DNA of 64,000 nucleotides, from NCBI RefSeq assembly GCF_000375585.1, contig NZ_AQWP01000004.1, positions 1 to 64,000 of the forward strand, written 5' to 3'. The DNA is from Sinorhizobium meliloti 4H41 (lineage in GTDB: Bacteria; Pseudomonadota; Alphaproteobacteria; Rhizobiales; Rhizobiaceae). Shown piece by piece: positions 1 through 8,671 of this stretch; position 1 is the first letter of the stretch, and every line of letters begins with the position of its first letter. Below the pieces are notes generated by a model that ran no database searches, was not told where the DNA came from, and saw nothing but the letters and a program-made list of their open reading frames with translations. The position numbers were made by a program, and so were the translations under genes.

Positions 1-292
1 TCGACGATATCCCGGTTGTCCTGATGTTTTCTTAGCGAGCCCGGCAGGACTGGGCTGCGCTCCTCAAGGAGAATGGGAAACCGGGAGCCGAACGCCACTC
101 TGTGACCGAAGCCACCGGCATCAGGTCACGCATTGGAGAATGGTTCAGGACCGAAGGACAGCAAAAGCGATCTGTCCGGCGGAAGAAAGACTTTGCCGAT
201 CGGTGCGAGTGCCGGTCAAAACCTAACCGAACCCAAGGAAAAGCCGCCAAATGGAGGTGTTTTGCCCCTTGAGTTCTTTCATTGGAGATCAC
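1..292. other. Left-edge non-coding stretch
   Basis: No convincing gene is seen before the hydrolase. Reading frames here are GC-rich shadows without a ribosome-binding site or a recognisable family. The last part, with GGAGA at 284-288, is the leader of the hydrolase gene that begins at 293. The 3' end of a gene lying left of the window cannot be excluded. Confidence 0.5.
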
Positions 293-1078
293 ATGTCCCG
301 CTACACGCATATCCTCGCGGCCCTGGCAGCGAGTGCTCTGGCCCTTGCTGGGCCGGCTTTTGCCGGTCAGAAGCCTACTGTCGTACTCGTGCATGGTGCG
401 TTCGCAGAATCGAACAGCTGGAACGGTGTCGTGCGGGAGCTGGAAAAGGACGGCTATCCTGTCGTAGGGGCCGCCAATCCGCTCAGAAGCGTCAAGGGCG
501 ATGCTGATTATGTTTCGGCCATTCTCTCCGGGATCAAGGGGCCGATTGTTCTTGTCGGCCATTCCTACGGCGGCAGCGTCATCTCCAGCGCCGCGAACGG
601 TCATGAGAACGTCAAGGCTCTGGTCTTCGTCGCGGCGTTTGCGCCGGAAGCGGGAGAAACCGCCATCGATCTCACCGGAAAGTTCCCCGGCAGTACCCTG
701 GGCCCTACCCTCGCCCCGCCGGTCACCCTGCCGAATGGAGGTCATGATCTGTACATCGACCAGAACAAGTTTCCCGATCAGTTCGCCGCAGACGTTCCGC
801 TCGTTGAAGCCAGGCTCATGGCAGCGGGACAACGCCCCGTCGCCGAAGCCGCGTTGAAGGAGCCGGCTGGCGCGCCTGCCTGGAGGAACATCCCGTCCTG
901 GTTTGTTTACGGCGACGCTGACAAGAACATTCCGCCTGCCGCGATGTCTTGGATGGCTGAGCGCGCAAAGTCCAAAGAGACCGTGGTCGTCAAGGGCGCT
1001 TCGCACGTCCTCATGGTTTCCCATCCGGAAGCTGTCTCCCACCTTATCGAGACGGCCGCAGCGTCGGCCGAGAAGTAG
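293..1078 (+). CDS. Secreted alpha/beta hydrolase
   Basis: A 261-residue alpha/beta-hydrolase-fold protein, probably periplasmic. Residues 1-24 form a signal peptide (hydrophobic Ala/Leu stretch ending in PAFA before GQK). The mature part opens with the strand-turn VLVHGAF and has the nucleophile elbow GHSYGG (Ser91). An Asp in GDADKNIP and a His in GASHVLMVSHP complete the likely triad. Start 293 is preferred over the upstream in-frame ATG at 251 because GGAGA sits just before it and the signal peptide then begins properly. The family (salicylate-esterase or EstC-like small hydrolases) acts on esters or related bonds; the substrate is unknown. It stands alone, with no partner gene. Confidence 0.85.
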   Translation: MSRYTHILAALAASALALAGPAFAGQKPTVVLVHGAFAESNSWNGVVRELEKDGYPVVGAANPLRSVKGDADYVSAILSGIKGPIVLVGHSYGGSVISSAANGHENVKALVFVAAFAPEAGETAIDLTGKFPGSTLGPTLAPPVTLPNGGHDLYIDQNKFPDQFAADVPLVEARLMAAGQRPVAEAALKEPAGAPAWRNIPSWFVYGDADKNIPPAAMSWMAERAKSKETVVVKGASHVLMVSHPEAVSHLIETAAASAEK

Positions 1079-1325
1079 TCGCAAAGCTCCCGACGGCATT
1101 ATTGCGCGTCGGGAGAATACACCCCACCGTCTAAGTGCGGTTCATCGAAAAGGTCAGCCGGCGCCCGCCCCGATACGCTATGATGGCAGGGAAGCCAGCG
1201 GCGCAGGCAGGAAAGACGCGCCTTGCCGAAGCAGCAGTGGCTTCGAAGTCGTCGCGGATCGTGCCGCAGACCACCGGAAACGGCACTTCTGGCAAGGGAC
1301 GGGCGACTCTCCGACCGATTGAAGC

Positions 1326-1910
1326 TCAACGCGGCGGCCGCAGCATCGGGACGAGCGTCGGCGACGAACCGGCCTGGATCGCGCCGAGCGGTTCGAAACC
1401 GTAGCGTCGATAGAACGGAATGTTGCGCGGGTTCGAGGAGTCCAAATAGGCTGGCGCGTGATCGCGATCGCACCGTGCGAGTGCGTACGCCATCAAGGCG
1501 TCGCCGTGACCTTCGCCTTGATGCGCCGGGTCGACGCCGATCAGGGGCAGGTACCAATGGGGTTCGGTCGGGTGGTACGTGGCCATCTGCTCGAATATGG
1601 CCGTGGTTTCGGGGGCAAGAGAGCGCGCAACCGTGCTCTCGAGCACCGCACCAAGCCCCTCCTCGTCGGAATGCACCCCGGGCGATAGCCACAGCGCCGC
1701 CCCGGCGCAGCCGTCGGTGCAAAAGGCGGTTCCGTTAGCGAATGCGCTGCTCCCGAACGCCCGGATCATTCGCGGCATGGCCGCAAGGTACTGGTGTGCA
1801 TGCGGCCAGGTCCATCGCGCCATGGGATCCGCTGCAAACGCCAGCATGACCGTTTCGATCGCCAGATCTTCCTCGGCCGCGGCCATAACTCTCACCGTTG
1901 GCGATTTCAC
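1326..1910 (-). CDS. GNAT-family N-acetyltransferase
   Basis: A 194-residue Gcn5-related N-acetyltransferase. The acetyl-CoA pyrophosphate loop is visible as VDPAHQGEGHGDALM around residues 124-138 (Q-x-x-G-x-G/A type), preceded by the WYLPLIGV beta-strand 4 segment. The C-terminal FYRRYGFEPLG motif is typical of the family's last helix and strand. The length is normal for a one-domain enzyme and the acceptor substrate cannot be predicted. It is monocistronic: the neighbouring hydrolase lies on the other strand, ending convergently about 250 bases away, and the arginase-like gene is divergent. Confidence 0.85.
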   Translation of the reverse strand: MKSPTVRVMAAAEEDLAIETVMLAFAADPMARWTWPHAHQYLAAMPRMIRAFGSSAFANGTAFCTDGCAGAALWLSPGVHSDEEGLGAVLESTVARSLAPETTAIFEQMATYHPTEPHWYLPLIGVDPAHQGEGHGDALMAYALARCDRDHAPAYLDSSNPRNIPFYRRYGFEPLGAIQAGSSPTLVPMLRPPR

Positions 1911-2063
1911 ACTGCCCTCCTGACGCAGGTGGTCCGACGAGACGCCGGTTCTAAGCTACGCATCGTAACCCGGATGGCGTGGAAGCGATACCGGTTGCTG
2001 CCGGCTCAGCGGTTCCGAATTCGCTTCGGTCCATTCTGGCCACAAACGACAGTCGGCTTTGAC

Positions 2064-2088
2064 GGAACAATGACCAGAAGCGGCTGTT
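2064..2088 (+). promoter_or_regulatory. Candidate EcfG/RpoE2-type promoter
   Basis: GGAAC (2064-2068), 16 bases, then TGTT (2085-2088). The rhizobial general-stress sigma factor prefers GGAAC-N16/17-CGTT, so there is one mismatch in the -10 box. It points at the glyoxalase remnant and the arginase-like gene. Confidence 0.4.
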
Positions 2089-2117
2089 AGGGGGACAAAG
2101 CTGGAGCGGAGGTAGTT

Positions 2118-2195
2118 GTGATCCACCATGTCGCGGTAGGGACGAATGATCTCGGGCGTTCGAAGCGCTTCTACGATGCCTACTCCGCAAAGTAG
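2118..2195 (+). pseudogene. Remnant of a VOC (glyoxalase-fold) gene start
   Basis: A GTG-started frame of 25 codons encodes IHHVAVGTNDLGRSKRFYDA and then stops after a few unrelated residues. This is the classic first beta-strand and helix of glyoxalase/bleomycin-resistance (VOC) proteins, which are usually 120-150 residues long. A good Shine-Dalgarno (GGAGCGGAGG, 2103-2112) precedes it. The rest of the domain is missing and the arginase-like gene starts 18 bases after the stop, so this looks like a deletion scar fused to the leader of the next gene. It may still be translated as a short leader peptide. Confidence 0.65.
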
Positions 2196-2213
2196 CCGCC
2201 AACGGAGGCGCCC

Positions 2214-3146
2214 ATGCCGACCCTTCCCTACGCAGTTCTCGAAGCCCCCTCTACGCTGGGCCTCGCGACCGACGGTGTGGAGCACTTGCCCGCCCAGCTC
2301 TTGAGCCTCGGTCTCGCGGAGCGCATCCATGCGCGCCGCGCCGAGCGGCTGAAGGTGCTTCCGAAGGACCCTACGCCTGATCCCGAGACCGGCACCCTGA
2401 ATGCCAGTGCAATTGCGGCGTGGTCGCCCAAGCTCGCCGACGCGGTGGAAGCGGTGCTTGACGCGGGCGAATTTCCGGTAGTACTCGGCGGCGATTGCAC
2501 GATCGTGCTGGGCTCGATGCTGGCGTTTCGACGGCGCGGCAGCTACGGCCTGTTCTTCATCGACGGCAACGCCGATTTTTTCCAGCCCGAGGCGGAGCCC
2601 AATGGCGAGGGCGCCTCAATGGACCTTGCCCTGGTCACCGGCTACGGCCCGTCGAAACTGGCTGACATTGAAGGTCGCGGTCCTCTGGTCCCTCCCAAAA
2701 ACGCTGTCGCGTTCGCGTATCGCGATCATGAGGACCAGGAGGAGTACGGAAGCCAACCGCTCCCCAAAGAGCTCAAGGCGATCGACCTCCCCGCCGTGCG
2801 CGCGATGGGCGTCGAGGCCGCCGCCCGCGAAGCGGTTGACCACCTGACGCGAGAGGAGCTGGATGGCTTCTTCATCCATCTCGACGCCGATTGCCTCGAT
2901 GATGTCGTCATGCCGGCTGTCGATTTCCGCATGCCCGGCGGGTTGTCGTGGGACGAGCTGGGGACCGCGCTTCGGGTTGCCCTGGCGAGCGGCAAGGCAG
3001 TCGGCATCGAGATTACCATCTACAATCCGCGCCTTGATGAGGACGGCAGCGCCGGACGCGGCCTGGCCGACGTACTAGCCGCAGCGCTCGGAACAGCAGC
3101 ACCCTCGGTTGCCCAGGGGCGGCCGTTCGATAAATTTACCCTGTAG
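2214..3146 (+). CDS. Arginase/agmatinase-fold protein with altered metal site
   Basis: A 310-residue ureohydrolase-superfamily protein. The three metal-binding blocks are recognisable but modified: GGDC at 92-95 (normally GGDH), DGNAD at 117-121 (normally DAHAD) and DADCLDD at 224-230 (normally DxDxxDP), followed by the conserved MPGG at 240-243. Two His ligands of the classical dimanganese site are therefore Cys95 and Asn119, while the Asp ligands Asp117, Asp121, Asp224 and Asp226 remain. The fold and length fit arginase, agmatinase and formiminoglutamase, but the substrate and even the metal content are uncertain. A stress-type promoter candidate lies about 125 bases upstream. Confidence 0.85.
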   Translation: MPTLPYAVLEAPSTLGLATDGVEHLPAQLLSLGLAERIHARRAERLKVLPKDPTPDPETGTLNASAIAAWSPKLADAVEAVLDAGEFPVVLGGDCTIVLGSMLAFRRRGSYGLFFIDGNADFFQPEAEPNGEGASMDLALVTGYGPSKLADIEGRGPLVPPKNAVAFAYRDHEDQEEYGSQPLPKELKAIDLPAVRAMGVEAAAREAVDHLTREELDGFFIHLDADCLDDVVMPAVDFRMPGGLSWDELGTALRVALASGKAVGIEITIYNPRLDEDGSAGRGLADVLAAALGTAAPSVAQGRPFDKFTL

Positions 3147-3259
3147 GAGACTTTCCGCAACCGGCCCTGTTGCAGACCAGCGCTATCCGGACGATGAGTG
3201 GCTCGGTGTCGCCCGAAGCAGGCCGCCCCCGAGGGTCGAACTTCGGCTGTCCACGCAAC

Positions 3260-4018
3260 TTATGCCAGCAGCAGTCCGCCGTCCACATGCATGACCTGCC
3301 CTGTGATATGGCGTGCTCCGGGTGACAGAAGGAAGGCGACCAATTCGGCCACGTCGATCGGCTCCCCGAGCCGGCCGTTCGGTGTAACCGCACGTGCGCT
3401 TTCCATCGCTGCTGATGTCGTGGCGGCATGGCCGCCGCTGTCCTTGCGCGTGAAGCCGGGTGCCACGCAGTTTACCGTCACACCTTCAGGCGCGAGTTGG
3501 GCGGCAAGCGATTTGGCCAGAGCCTCCAACGCAGCCTTGGCGGCACCGGATGCGGGAAAATGCATGCCGTTCGTCCCGAAGCCGTGGGCGACGAACGAAC
3601 TAACGGCGACCACTCGTCCGTGCGTGGATGTTCTCAGGTCCGGCAGAGCGGCGTCGACCAGCCGGAAAAAGGCCATCGGCATCATGTCGAACGCTGTCTG
3701 CAGGTCTTCGTCCGTCAGCTGACCGAACGACGATCGCTGCGCGCGGCCGGCATTCGAAACGATCTGGTCGAGCCCGCCGAAGGCTGCACACGCCGCCCGT
3801 ACGAGATGTCCGGGAACGGTCGGATCGGACAGGTCTCCGAGTTCCGTGACAACCTCGGCGCCTTTTGCGCTCACCTCCTCCGCGACCGTCCTCAGTCCCT
3901 GCGCATTGGCGCCCGTGTGCAGGAAAAGCCGCATGCCGGGCGTCGCGATGCGCCGCGCGATTGCGGCGCCGATTCCGCTGCCAGCACCGGTAATGAGAAT
4001 TCTTGGTGCGTCTGTCAT
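3260..4018 (-). CDS. SDR-family oxidoreductase, last gene of the dehydrogenase/ABC operon
   Basis: A 252-residue short-chain dehydrogenase/reductase. The nucleotide-binding TGAGSGIG motif is at residues 8-15, and NAG and a Ser-rich strand (VAVSSF) follow. The catalytic block reads [15 protein letters not shown]: the Lys is present but the residue four positions before it, normally the active-site Tyr, is Ser. Start 4018 (MTDAPR) is chosen because AGGA precedes it and it begins 7 bases after the preceding exporter gene ends, so it is co-transcribed. It may be a catalytically divergent SDR; redox activity is not assured. Confidence 0.8.
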   Translation of the reverse strand: MTDAPRILITGAGSGIGAAIARRIATPGMRLFLHTGANAQGLRTVAEEVSAKGAEVVTELGDLSDPTVPGHLVRAACAAFGGLDQIVSNAGRAQRSSFGQLTDEDLQTAFDMMPMAFFRLVDAALPDLRTSTHGRVVAVSSFVAHGFGTNGMHFPASGAAKAALEALAKSLAAQLAPEGVTVNCVAPGFTRKDSGGHAATTSAAMESARAVTPNGRLGEPIDVAELVAFLLSPGARHITGQVMHVDGGLLLA

Positions 4019-4025
4019 GGCATCC

Positions 4026-4754
4026 TCATGAAAATGCGCGCAAAAGCAGAACAAGAGCTGAAGCCGCCGACACGATGAGGACGATGGCCTTCACATGCCC
4101 TCGGTCGACGAGCCGTCGTCCCCAGCCCGACAGCAGAAAGCCGAGAAAGGCGAAGGGGAGCATGGTCGCGGCAAGAAGGAGATCGGAGAGGCCGAAACTG
4201 CCGACGACGAAAAGGGCTCCGATCGAGATGATGCCGCCGACGACGAAGAAGGCGTTCAGGGTCGCACGCATGCGTGCGCCGCCGGCATTTTGATAAACCA
4301 TGGCCATGGGCGGAGCGCCGATCGAGGTCAGGGTGCCCATGAAACCGGAAAGAACCCCGGCGAGGAAGAGCGAACTGCGCGTCGTTTCGATCCTCAGCCC
4401 CGCAAGGCTGAGCGCCACCGCGAAGAGCACGCCGAAGCCGAAGACGGCCGCAAAGGCATCCGGGCTTAGCAATTGGAGGCAGAACGCGGCCGCCCCTGCC
4501 GCCAGCAGGCGCCCGGTCAGGGAGAAGGCCAGATCCTGCCGGTTGACGTCGCTCCATTCCCGAACCGTACCACCGGCACTCACGGCTATGGCCATAGCCA
4601 GCATCGGTCCAGGCACGAAGGCGGGATCGATGATGGCGAGCATCGGCGCTGCGAGCATGTTGAATCCGAAACCGGTGGAACCCTGAACCGCGCCGGCAAG
4701 GATGAGCGCGACGGCCGCGGCTATCCCCTGGGGGCTGAGCAACAATTCCATCAT
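4026..4754 (-). CDS. TauE/SafE-family membrane exporter
   Basis: A 242-residue integral membrane protein of the sulfite exporter TauE/SafE family. It has about eight hydrophobic helices and the family's [12 protein letters not shown] motif near the N-terminus, with the repeat-like [15 protein letters not shown] in the second half. Its start ATG (4754) overlaps the stop of the upstream ATPase gene as ATGA, so translation is coupled. Family members move sulfite, sulfoacetate or other small anions out of the cell. Its place in a peptide-type uptake and dehydrogenase operon suggests disposal of an anionic end product, possibly from a sulfonated or carboxylated substrate; that is inference. Confidence 0.82.
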   Translation of the reverse strand: MMELLLSPQGIAAAVALILAGAVQGSTGFGFNMLAAPMLAIIDPAFVPGPMLAMAIAVSAGGTVREWSDVNRQDLAFSLTGRLLAAGAAAFCLQLLSPDAFAAVFGFGVLFAVALSLAGLRIETTRSSLFLAGVLSGFMGTLTSIGAPPMAMVYQNAGGARMRATLNAFFVVGGIISIGALFVVGSFGLSDLLLAATMLPFAFLGFLLSGWGRRLVDRGHVKAIVLIVSAASALVLLLRAFS

Positions 4755-5734
4755 GAGTGCCGATTCCAGCAGGCGGCAAAATGATCGTCGGTCTTGCGCA
4801 GGAGCTGCGGAGCCTCTTCGCGGCACCGGTCCGTCGCAAGCGAACAGCGCGGATGGAAGCGGCAGCCGGTCGGCGGATTGGCGATATCGACGGACTCGCC
4901 CGGAGGCACGATGCGTCGCCGCGCGCGCTGGAGCTTTGGATTGGCGACCGGAACCGCAGACAGCAATGCCTCTGTATAGGGATGGATCGGCCGCTCGTAG
5001 ATGGCGTCGCGCGGCGCGACCTCGACGATCCTCCCCGCATACATGATCGCCACCCGATGAGAGATGTGCCGCACGATGGCGAGGTCGTGGGCAATGAAGA
5101 GATAGGATATTCCCAGATCGCGCTGCAGGTCCTGCATGAGGTTGACGACCTGAGCCCGCACCGAGACGTCGAGGGCGGAGACAGGCTCGTCAGCCACGAT
5201 GAGCGCGGGCTTCAGCGCCAGGGCTCTGGCAATGCCGATCCGCTGGCGCTGTCCGCCGGAAAAGCTGTGCGGATAGCGGTCCGCGGCATCGCTGGGCAGT
5301 CCCACGCGCTCCAGCAATTCGGCAACGGCGGCACGCGCTTCCTCTGCGGAACCGGCGAGGCCGTGGACGATAAGCGGTTCGGCGACGATGCTCGAGACCT
5401 TCATGCGCGGATTGAGCGACGTATAGGGGTCCTGCAGGACGATCTGCATGCGCGCCCGCAGGCGTCGCAGCGGCTCGCCGCCGAGATGGGTAATGTCCTC
5501 GCCGCCGAAGACGATCCTGCCTTGCGCAGCGGGAATGCGGCGGAGCACCGCGCGGCCGACGGTCGTCTTGCCGGAGCCGGACTCGCCGACAAGACCGAGC
5601 GTTTCACCCGGCGCCAGGTCGAAGCTCACATCACTGACGGCATTGACGCTCCGGCGTTTGCGGAAAAGTCCGCCGGACGAGAGTTCGTAATCGATGGCGA
5701 GGCCGGAAACCGACAGCACGGGGGCGACCGTCAT
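4751..5734 (-). CDS. Dipeptide/oligopeptide ABC transporter ATPase (DppF/OppF type)
   Basis: A 327-residue nucleotide-binding subunit. It shows the Walker [11 protein letters not shown]-loop [10 protein letters not shown], signature SFSGGQRQR, Walker B LIVADEP and the H-loop in IAHDLAIV. It ends with the oligopeptide/dipeptide C-terminal extension whose Cys pattern (GCRFHPRC...DRC...C) often binds an Fe-S cluster. Start 5734 overlaps the stop of the DppD-type gene (ATGA). It pairs with that ATPase to energise the two permeases encoded upstream and sits on the inner face of the membrane. Confidence 0.93.
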   Translation of the reverse strand: MTVAPVLSVSGLAIDYELSSGGLFRKRRSVNAVSDVSFDLAPGETLGLVGESGSGKTTVGRAVLRRIPAAQGRIVFGGEDITHLGGEPLRRLRARMQIVLQDPYTSLNPRMKVSSIVAEPLIVHGLAGSAEEARAAVAELLERVGLPSDAADRYPHSFSGGQRQRIGIARALALKPALIVADEPVSALDVSVRAQVVNLMQDLQRDLGISYLFIAHDLAIVRHISHRVAIMYAGRIVEVAPRDAIYERPIHPYTEALLSAVPVANPKLQRARRRIVPPGESVDIANPPTGCRFHPRCSLATDRCREEAPQLLRKTDDHFAACWNRHS

Positions 5735-6717
5735 ACTGCCTCCCTCCATGCCTGTTCGCCGGCTTTGCGGCAGGCCACTGTGCCCGCACCGATCGCACGG
5801 AGAATTTGAGGCACCCGGCAACCCTCGTCGCCGATCGGACAGCGAGGCAGGAAAGCGCAGCCGGAAGGCGGCTGCAACAGCCCCGGCGGAGCTCCGTCTA
5901 TCGCCGCCAGCCGTTCCTCGTCGTCATCGAGGCCCGGGGTCGAGCGGATCAGACCCTGCGTATAGGGATGCGATGGATTTTCGAAAATGGCATCCACCGG
6001 ACCGGTTTCGACGATCTGCCCCGCATACATGACGGCGACGCGGTGACAGAGGCCTGCGACGATGCCGAGATCGTGGGTGATCAGAACGATCGCCAGACCC
6101 ATCTTCTCCTGCAACTCCGCCAGAAGCTCCAGAATCTGTGCCTGGATCGTCACGTCCAGGGCCGTTGTCGGCTCGTCGGCGATCAGAAGCTTGGGCTCGC
6201 AGGCAATGCCCATGGCAATCATGACGCGCTGTCGCATGCCGCCGGAAAACTCGTGCGGATACTGATCGAGCCTCCGCTCCGCGCCGGAGATACCGACCGC
6301 CGAAAGCAGTTCCGCCGCCCGTTGCCGCGCCGCTCGCCTGCTGAATCCCATGTGAACCTCGATCACCTCGGCGATTTGCGCCCCCACGGTCATCAGCGGA
6401 TTGAGCGAGGTCATCGGGTTCTGAAAGATCATCGTGATCTCCCTGCCCCAGATATCGCGTGCAGCCTTGGCGACATCGAACCCGGCTAGCGGCTTTCCTT
6501 CCCAGAGGATCTCACCGTCCGAGATGCGCCCCGGCACGTCGATCAGGCCCATTACCGCCTGTGCCGTCACGCTCTTCCCGGATCCGGATTCGCCGACGAT
6601 GCCGAGCGTTTCGCCCGGTGCGACGGTCAGGGATACCCCGCGCAGGGCCTGGACGGTGCCGGCGCGCGTATCGAAACAGACATGCAGGTTGTCGATCTCG
6701 AGCAGAGGCATGGTCAT
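5731..6717 (-). CDS. Dipeptide/oligopeptide ABC transporter ATPase (DppD/OppD type)
   Basis: A 328-residue ATPase with Walker [11 protein letters not shown]-loop [10 protein letters not shown], signature EFSGGMRQR, Walker B LLIADEP and H-loop ITHDLGIV, plus the C-terminal Cys-rich peptide-transporter extension ([14 protein letters not shown]). An open frame continues far upstream but overlaps the permease gene. The start at 6717 is set by the ATGA overlap with the permease stop and by the usual N-terminus [11 protein letters not shown]. It acts with the DppF-type partner encoded directly downstream. Confidence 0.93.
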   Translation of the reverse strand: MTMPLLEIDNLHVCFDTRAGTVQALRGVSLTVAPGETLGIVGESGSGKSVTAQAVMGLIDVPGRISDGEILWEGKPLAGFDVAKAARDIWGREITMIFQNPMTSLNPLMTVGAQIAEVIEVHMGFSRRAARQRAAELLSAVGISGAERRLDQYPHEFSGGMRQRVMIAMGIACEPKLLIADEPTTALDVTIQAQILELLAELQEKMGLAIVLITHDLGIVAGLCHRVAVMYAGQIVETGPVDAIFENPSHPYTQGLIRSTPGLDDDEERLAAIDGAPPGLLQPPSGCAFLPRCPIGDEGCRVPQILRAIGAGTVACRKAGEQAWREAV

Positions 6718-7673
6718 GCATCCACCGTCCGTCGCCCGCGCCGCCGCCTGGCCGCCTCGGCGCGCGCAAAGCGTTTCTCCCGTTCCTCGGGGTCGGTCGT
6801 TACCCGCAACCAGTTGGCGAAGAGATTGATCGACAGCACCGTCACGACGATCGCAAGCCCCGGAAAGGTCACGAGCCACCAAGCGATGAACAGGTAGTCC
6901 CGTCCCGAGGCGACGTCGAGCCCCCATGACGTCGCCGGAGGCTGAACGCCGAAGCCCAGAAACGACACCGCTGCTTCCGCCAGCACGATATTGGTGAACT
7001 CCAGGATCGCCAGCGTCAGCAGCGGCGAGACGATGTTCGGCAGGATATGCCTGAAGATGACCCGTGCGGGGCGACAGCCGATCACTTCGGCTGCTTCGAC
7101 GTAAGGGGTCTGACGGGTCGACGAGACGATGCCACGCACGAGCCGGGCATAGACCATCCAGTTCGTCACCGACAGGACCGCAACAAGCGTCCAGACGCCG
7201 GGCCCCAGAACCGCGACGACGAGGAGGATCAGAAGGATGCCGGGGAAGCTGACCTGAATGTCGACCAGACGCATCAAGATCGAGTCCGTGCGCCCTCCCA
7301 TGAAGCCTGCCCAAAGGCCGATGACCGTCCCCAGTGTCGCCGCCAGAAGGCAGGTGACGGCGCCGATCGTCAGCGTCGCCCTCGCACCCCAGATGATGCG
7401 GGACAGGACGTCGCGGCCGAGATTGTCGGTTCCGAGCAAGTGTTCCCAAGTGCCGCGCTCCATCCAGACCGGCGGCTTCAGCCGTGCCATGATCGACTGC
7501 GCGGCCGGATCGTAAGGTGCGATAAGCGGAGCGAACAGGGCCAGGAAAACGATGAGCAGGATGAAGGCAAGCCCAATGGCAGCGGCCTTGTCGTGCCAGA
7601 GTTCCGATATGCCCGCGCGCGGCACGCGCGTGCTGACAGGAGTGGATGAAGCGGCGGAAGCGGGAGCGGCCAT
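6714..7673 (-). CDS. Dipeptide-type ABC transporter permease (DppC type)
   Basis: A 319-residue inner-membrane permease. A cytoplasmic N-terminal tail leads into a first helix (GLAFILLIVFLALFAPLIAP), then the family block LGTDNLGRDVLSRIIWGARATL. The EAA-type loop that contacts the ATPases is YVEAAEVIGCRPARVIFRHILPN, followed by further helices. Start 7673 shares one base with the stop of the upstream permease gene. A longer reading frame upstream is only a shadow of that permease. It forms the translocation pore together with the DppB-type subunit. Confidence 0.92.
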   Translation of the reverse strand: MAAPASAASSTPVSTRVPRAGISELWHDKAAAIGLAFILLIVFLALFAPLIAPYDPAAQSIMARLKPPVWMERGTWEHLLGTDNLGRDVLSRIIWGARATLTIGAVTCLLAATLGTVIGLWAGFMGGRTDSILMRLVDIQVSFPGILLILLVVAVLGPGVWTLVAVLSVTNWMVYARLVRGIVSSTRQTPYVEAAEVIGCRPARVIFRHILPNIVSPLLTLAILEFTNIVLAEAAVSFLGFGVQPPATSWGLDVASGRDYLFIAWWLVTFPGLAIVVTVLSINLFANWLRVTTDPEEREKRFARAEAARRRRGRRTVDA

Positions 7674-8593
7674 CAGTTCAATTCCATTCTCGGATCCACC
7701 GCCTTCGACAGGATGTCGAGCACGATCCCGATCAAGACGATCAGGAAAGCGATGACGAAGACGATGGCCTGCATCAGAAACAGGTCGCCCCGCTGGATCG
7801 CCTGCACGGCCGTCAGGCCAAGCCCCGGCCACGCGAACACCGTTTCGACTACAACCGTATAGCCGGAAAGAGTGGCGATCAGTTCCCATCCGGAGATAGA
7901 GAGAAAGGGAACCAGGATGTTGCGTAAGGTATGGACGCGCAGAATGCGCGTCAGTCCGAGGCCCTTTGCCCTTGCCGTCTTGACATAGGGCTTGTTGAGT
8001 TCGTCGATCATTGACGCGCGCACCATCATCGTGAAGCGCGCAAGCGGCGTCAGTGCGAGCGTAAGGGCCGGAAGAACAAGGTGCGCGGCCGTGCCCATGC
8101 CGGAGGTCGGCAGCCATCTCAGCGTCACCGCAAAGATCATGATGGCCACGAGACCAAGCCAGAATTGCGGCATCGCGAGCCCGAGAAGGCCGACCGACAT
8201 GGTCAGCCGATCGACCAGTCCGCCCGGACGCAGAGCCGAAACGGCGCCCATCGGTATCGAAAGCATGACGGCGGCTCCGAGACCCGCCGCGATCAACAGC
8301 AGCGTGTTAGGCAAGCGCTCGAACACGACTTCAATCGCAGGACGCCGCTGCCAGAGGCTGTTTCCGAAGTCCAGAGTGGCGATGTCTCCGGCGAACCGCA
8401 GGAACTGCGTGGCGATCGGCTGGTCCAGGCCGATCTGCTGGGCAAAGGCAGCCCTTTGCGCCTCCGTCGAGCTCAGCGGAAGCATCAGCGCAACCGGATC
8501 GCCCACCAGCCGGGTCACGACGAAGACGGTCGCTGTCACCCCGAAGACAACGAGCACCCCCTGGAACAGGCGGCGGAGGATGAATTCCAGCAT
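7673..8593 (-). CDS. Dipeptide-type ABC transporter permease (DppB type)
   Basis: A 306-residue inner-membrane permease with the typical N-terminus MLEFILRRLFQGVLVVFGV, a large first periplasmic loop and the conserved EAA-like loop YVKTARAKGLGLTRILRVHTLRN. The protein ends SKAVDPRMELN, close to the common DPR(I/V) ending of the family. ATG 8593 has AGGA nine bases upstream. The in-frame ATG at 8602 would abut the AGGA and is less likely. A 78-base gap carrying a stem-loop separates it from the binding-protein gene. Confidence 0.9.
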   Translation of the reverse strand: MLEFILRRLFQGVLVVFGVTATVFVVTRLVGDPVALMLPLSSTEAQRAAFAQQIGLDQPIATQFLRFAGDIATLDFGNSLWQRRPAIEVVFERLPNTLLLIAAGLGAAVMLSIPMGAVSALRPGGLVDRLTMSVGLLGLAMPQFWLGLVAIMIFAVTLRWLPTSGMGTAAHLVLPALTLALTPLARFTMMVRASMIDELNKPYVKTARAKGLGLTRILRVHTLRNILVPFLSISGWELIATLSGYTVVVETVFAWPGLGLTAVQAIQRGDLFLMQAIVFVIAFLIVLIGIVLDILSKAVDPRMELN

Positions 8594-8621
8594 ATGAGAC
8601 ATTCCTGTTGTCGGGGCGACT

Positions 8622-8648
8622 CTTGCCGCAGAAATGGTCCGCGGCAAG
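8622..8648 (-). other. Intercistronic stem-loop after the binding-protein gene
   Basis: CTTGCCGC (8622-8629) pairs perfectly with GCGGCAAG (8641-8648) around an 11-base loop. It lies in the gap between the SBP stop and the first permease start. No T-run follows, so it is more likely an mRNA-stabilising or attenuating hairpin than a full terminator. Such elements commonly raise SBP transcript over permease transcript. Confidence 0.6.
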
Positions 8649-8671
8649 GGTGACGCCACCTGCGGGCGATG

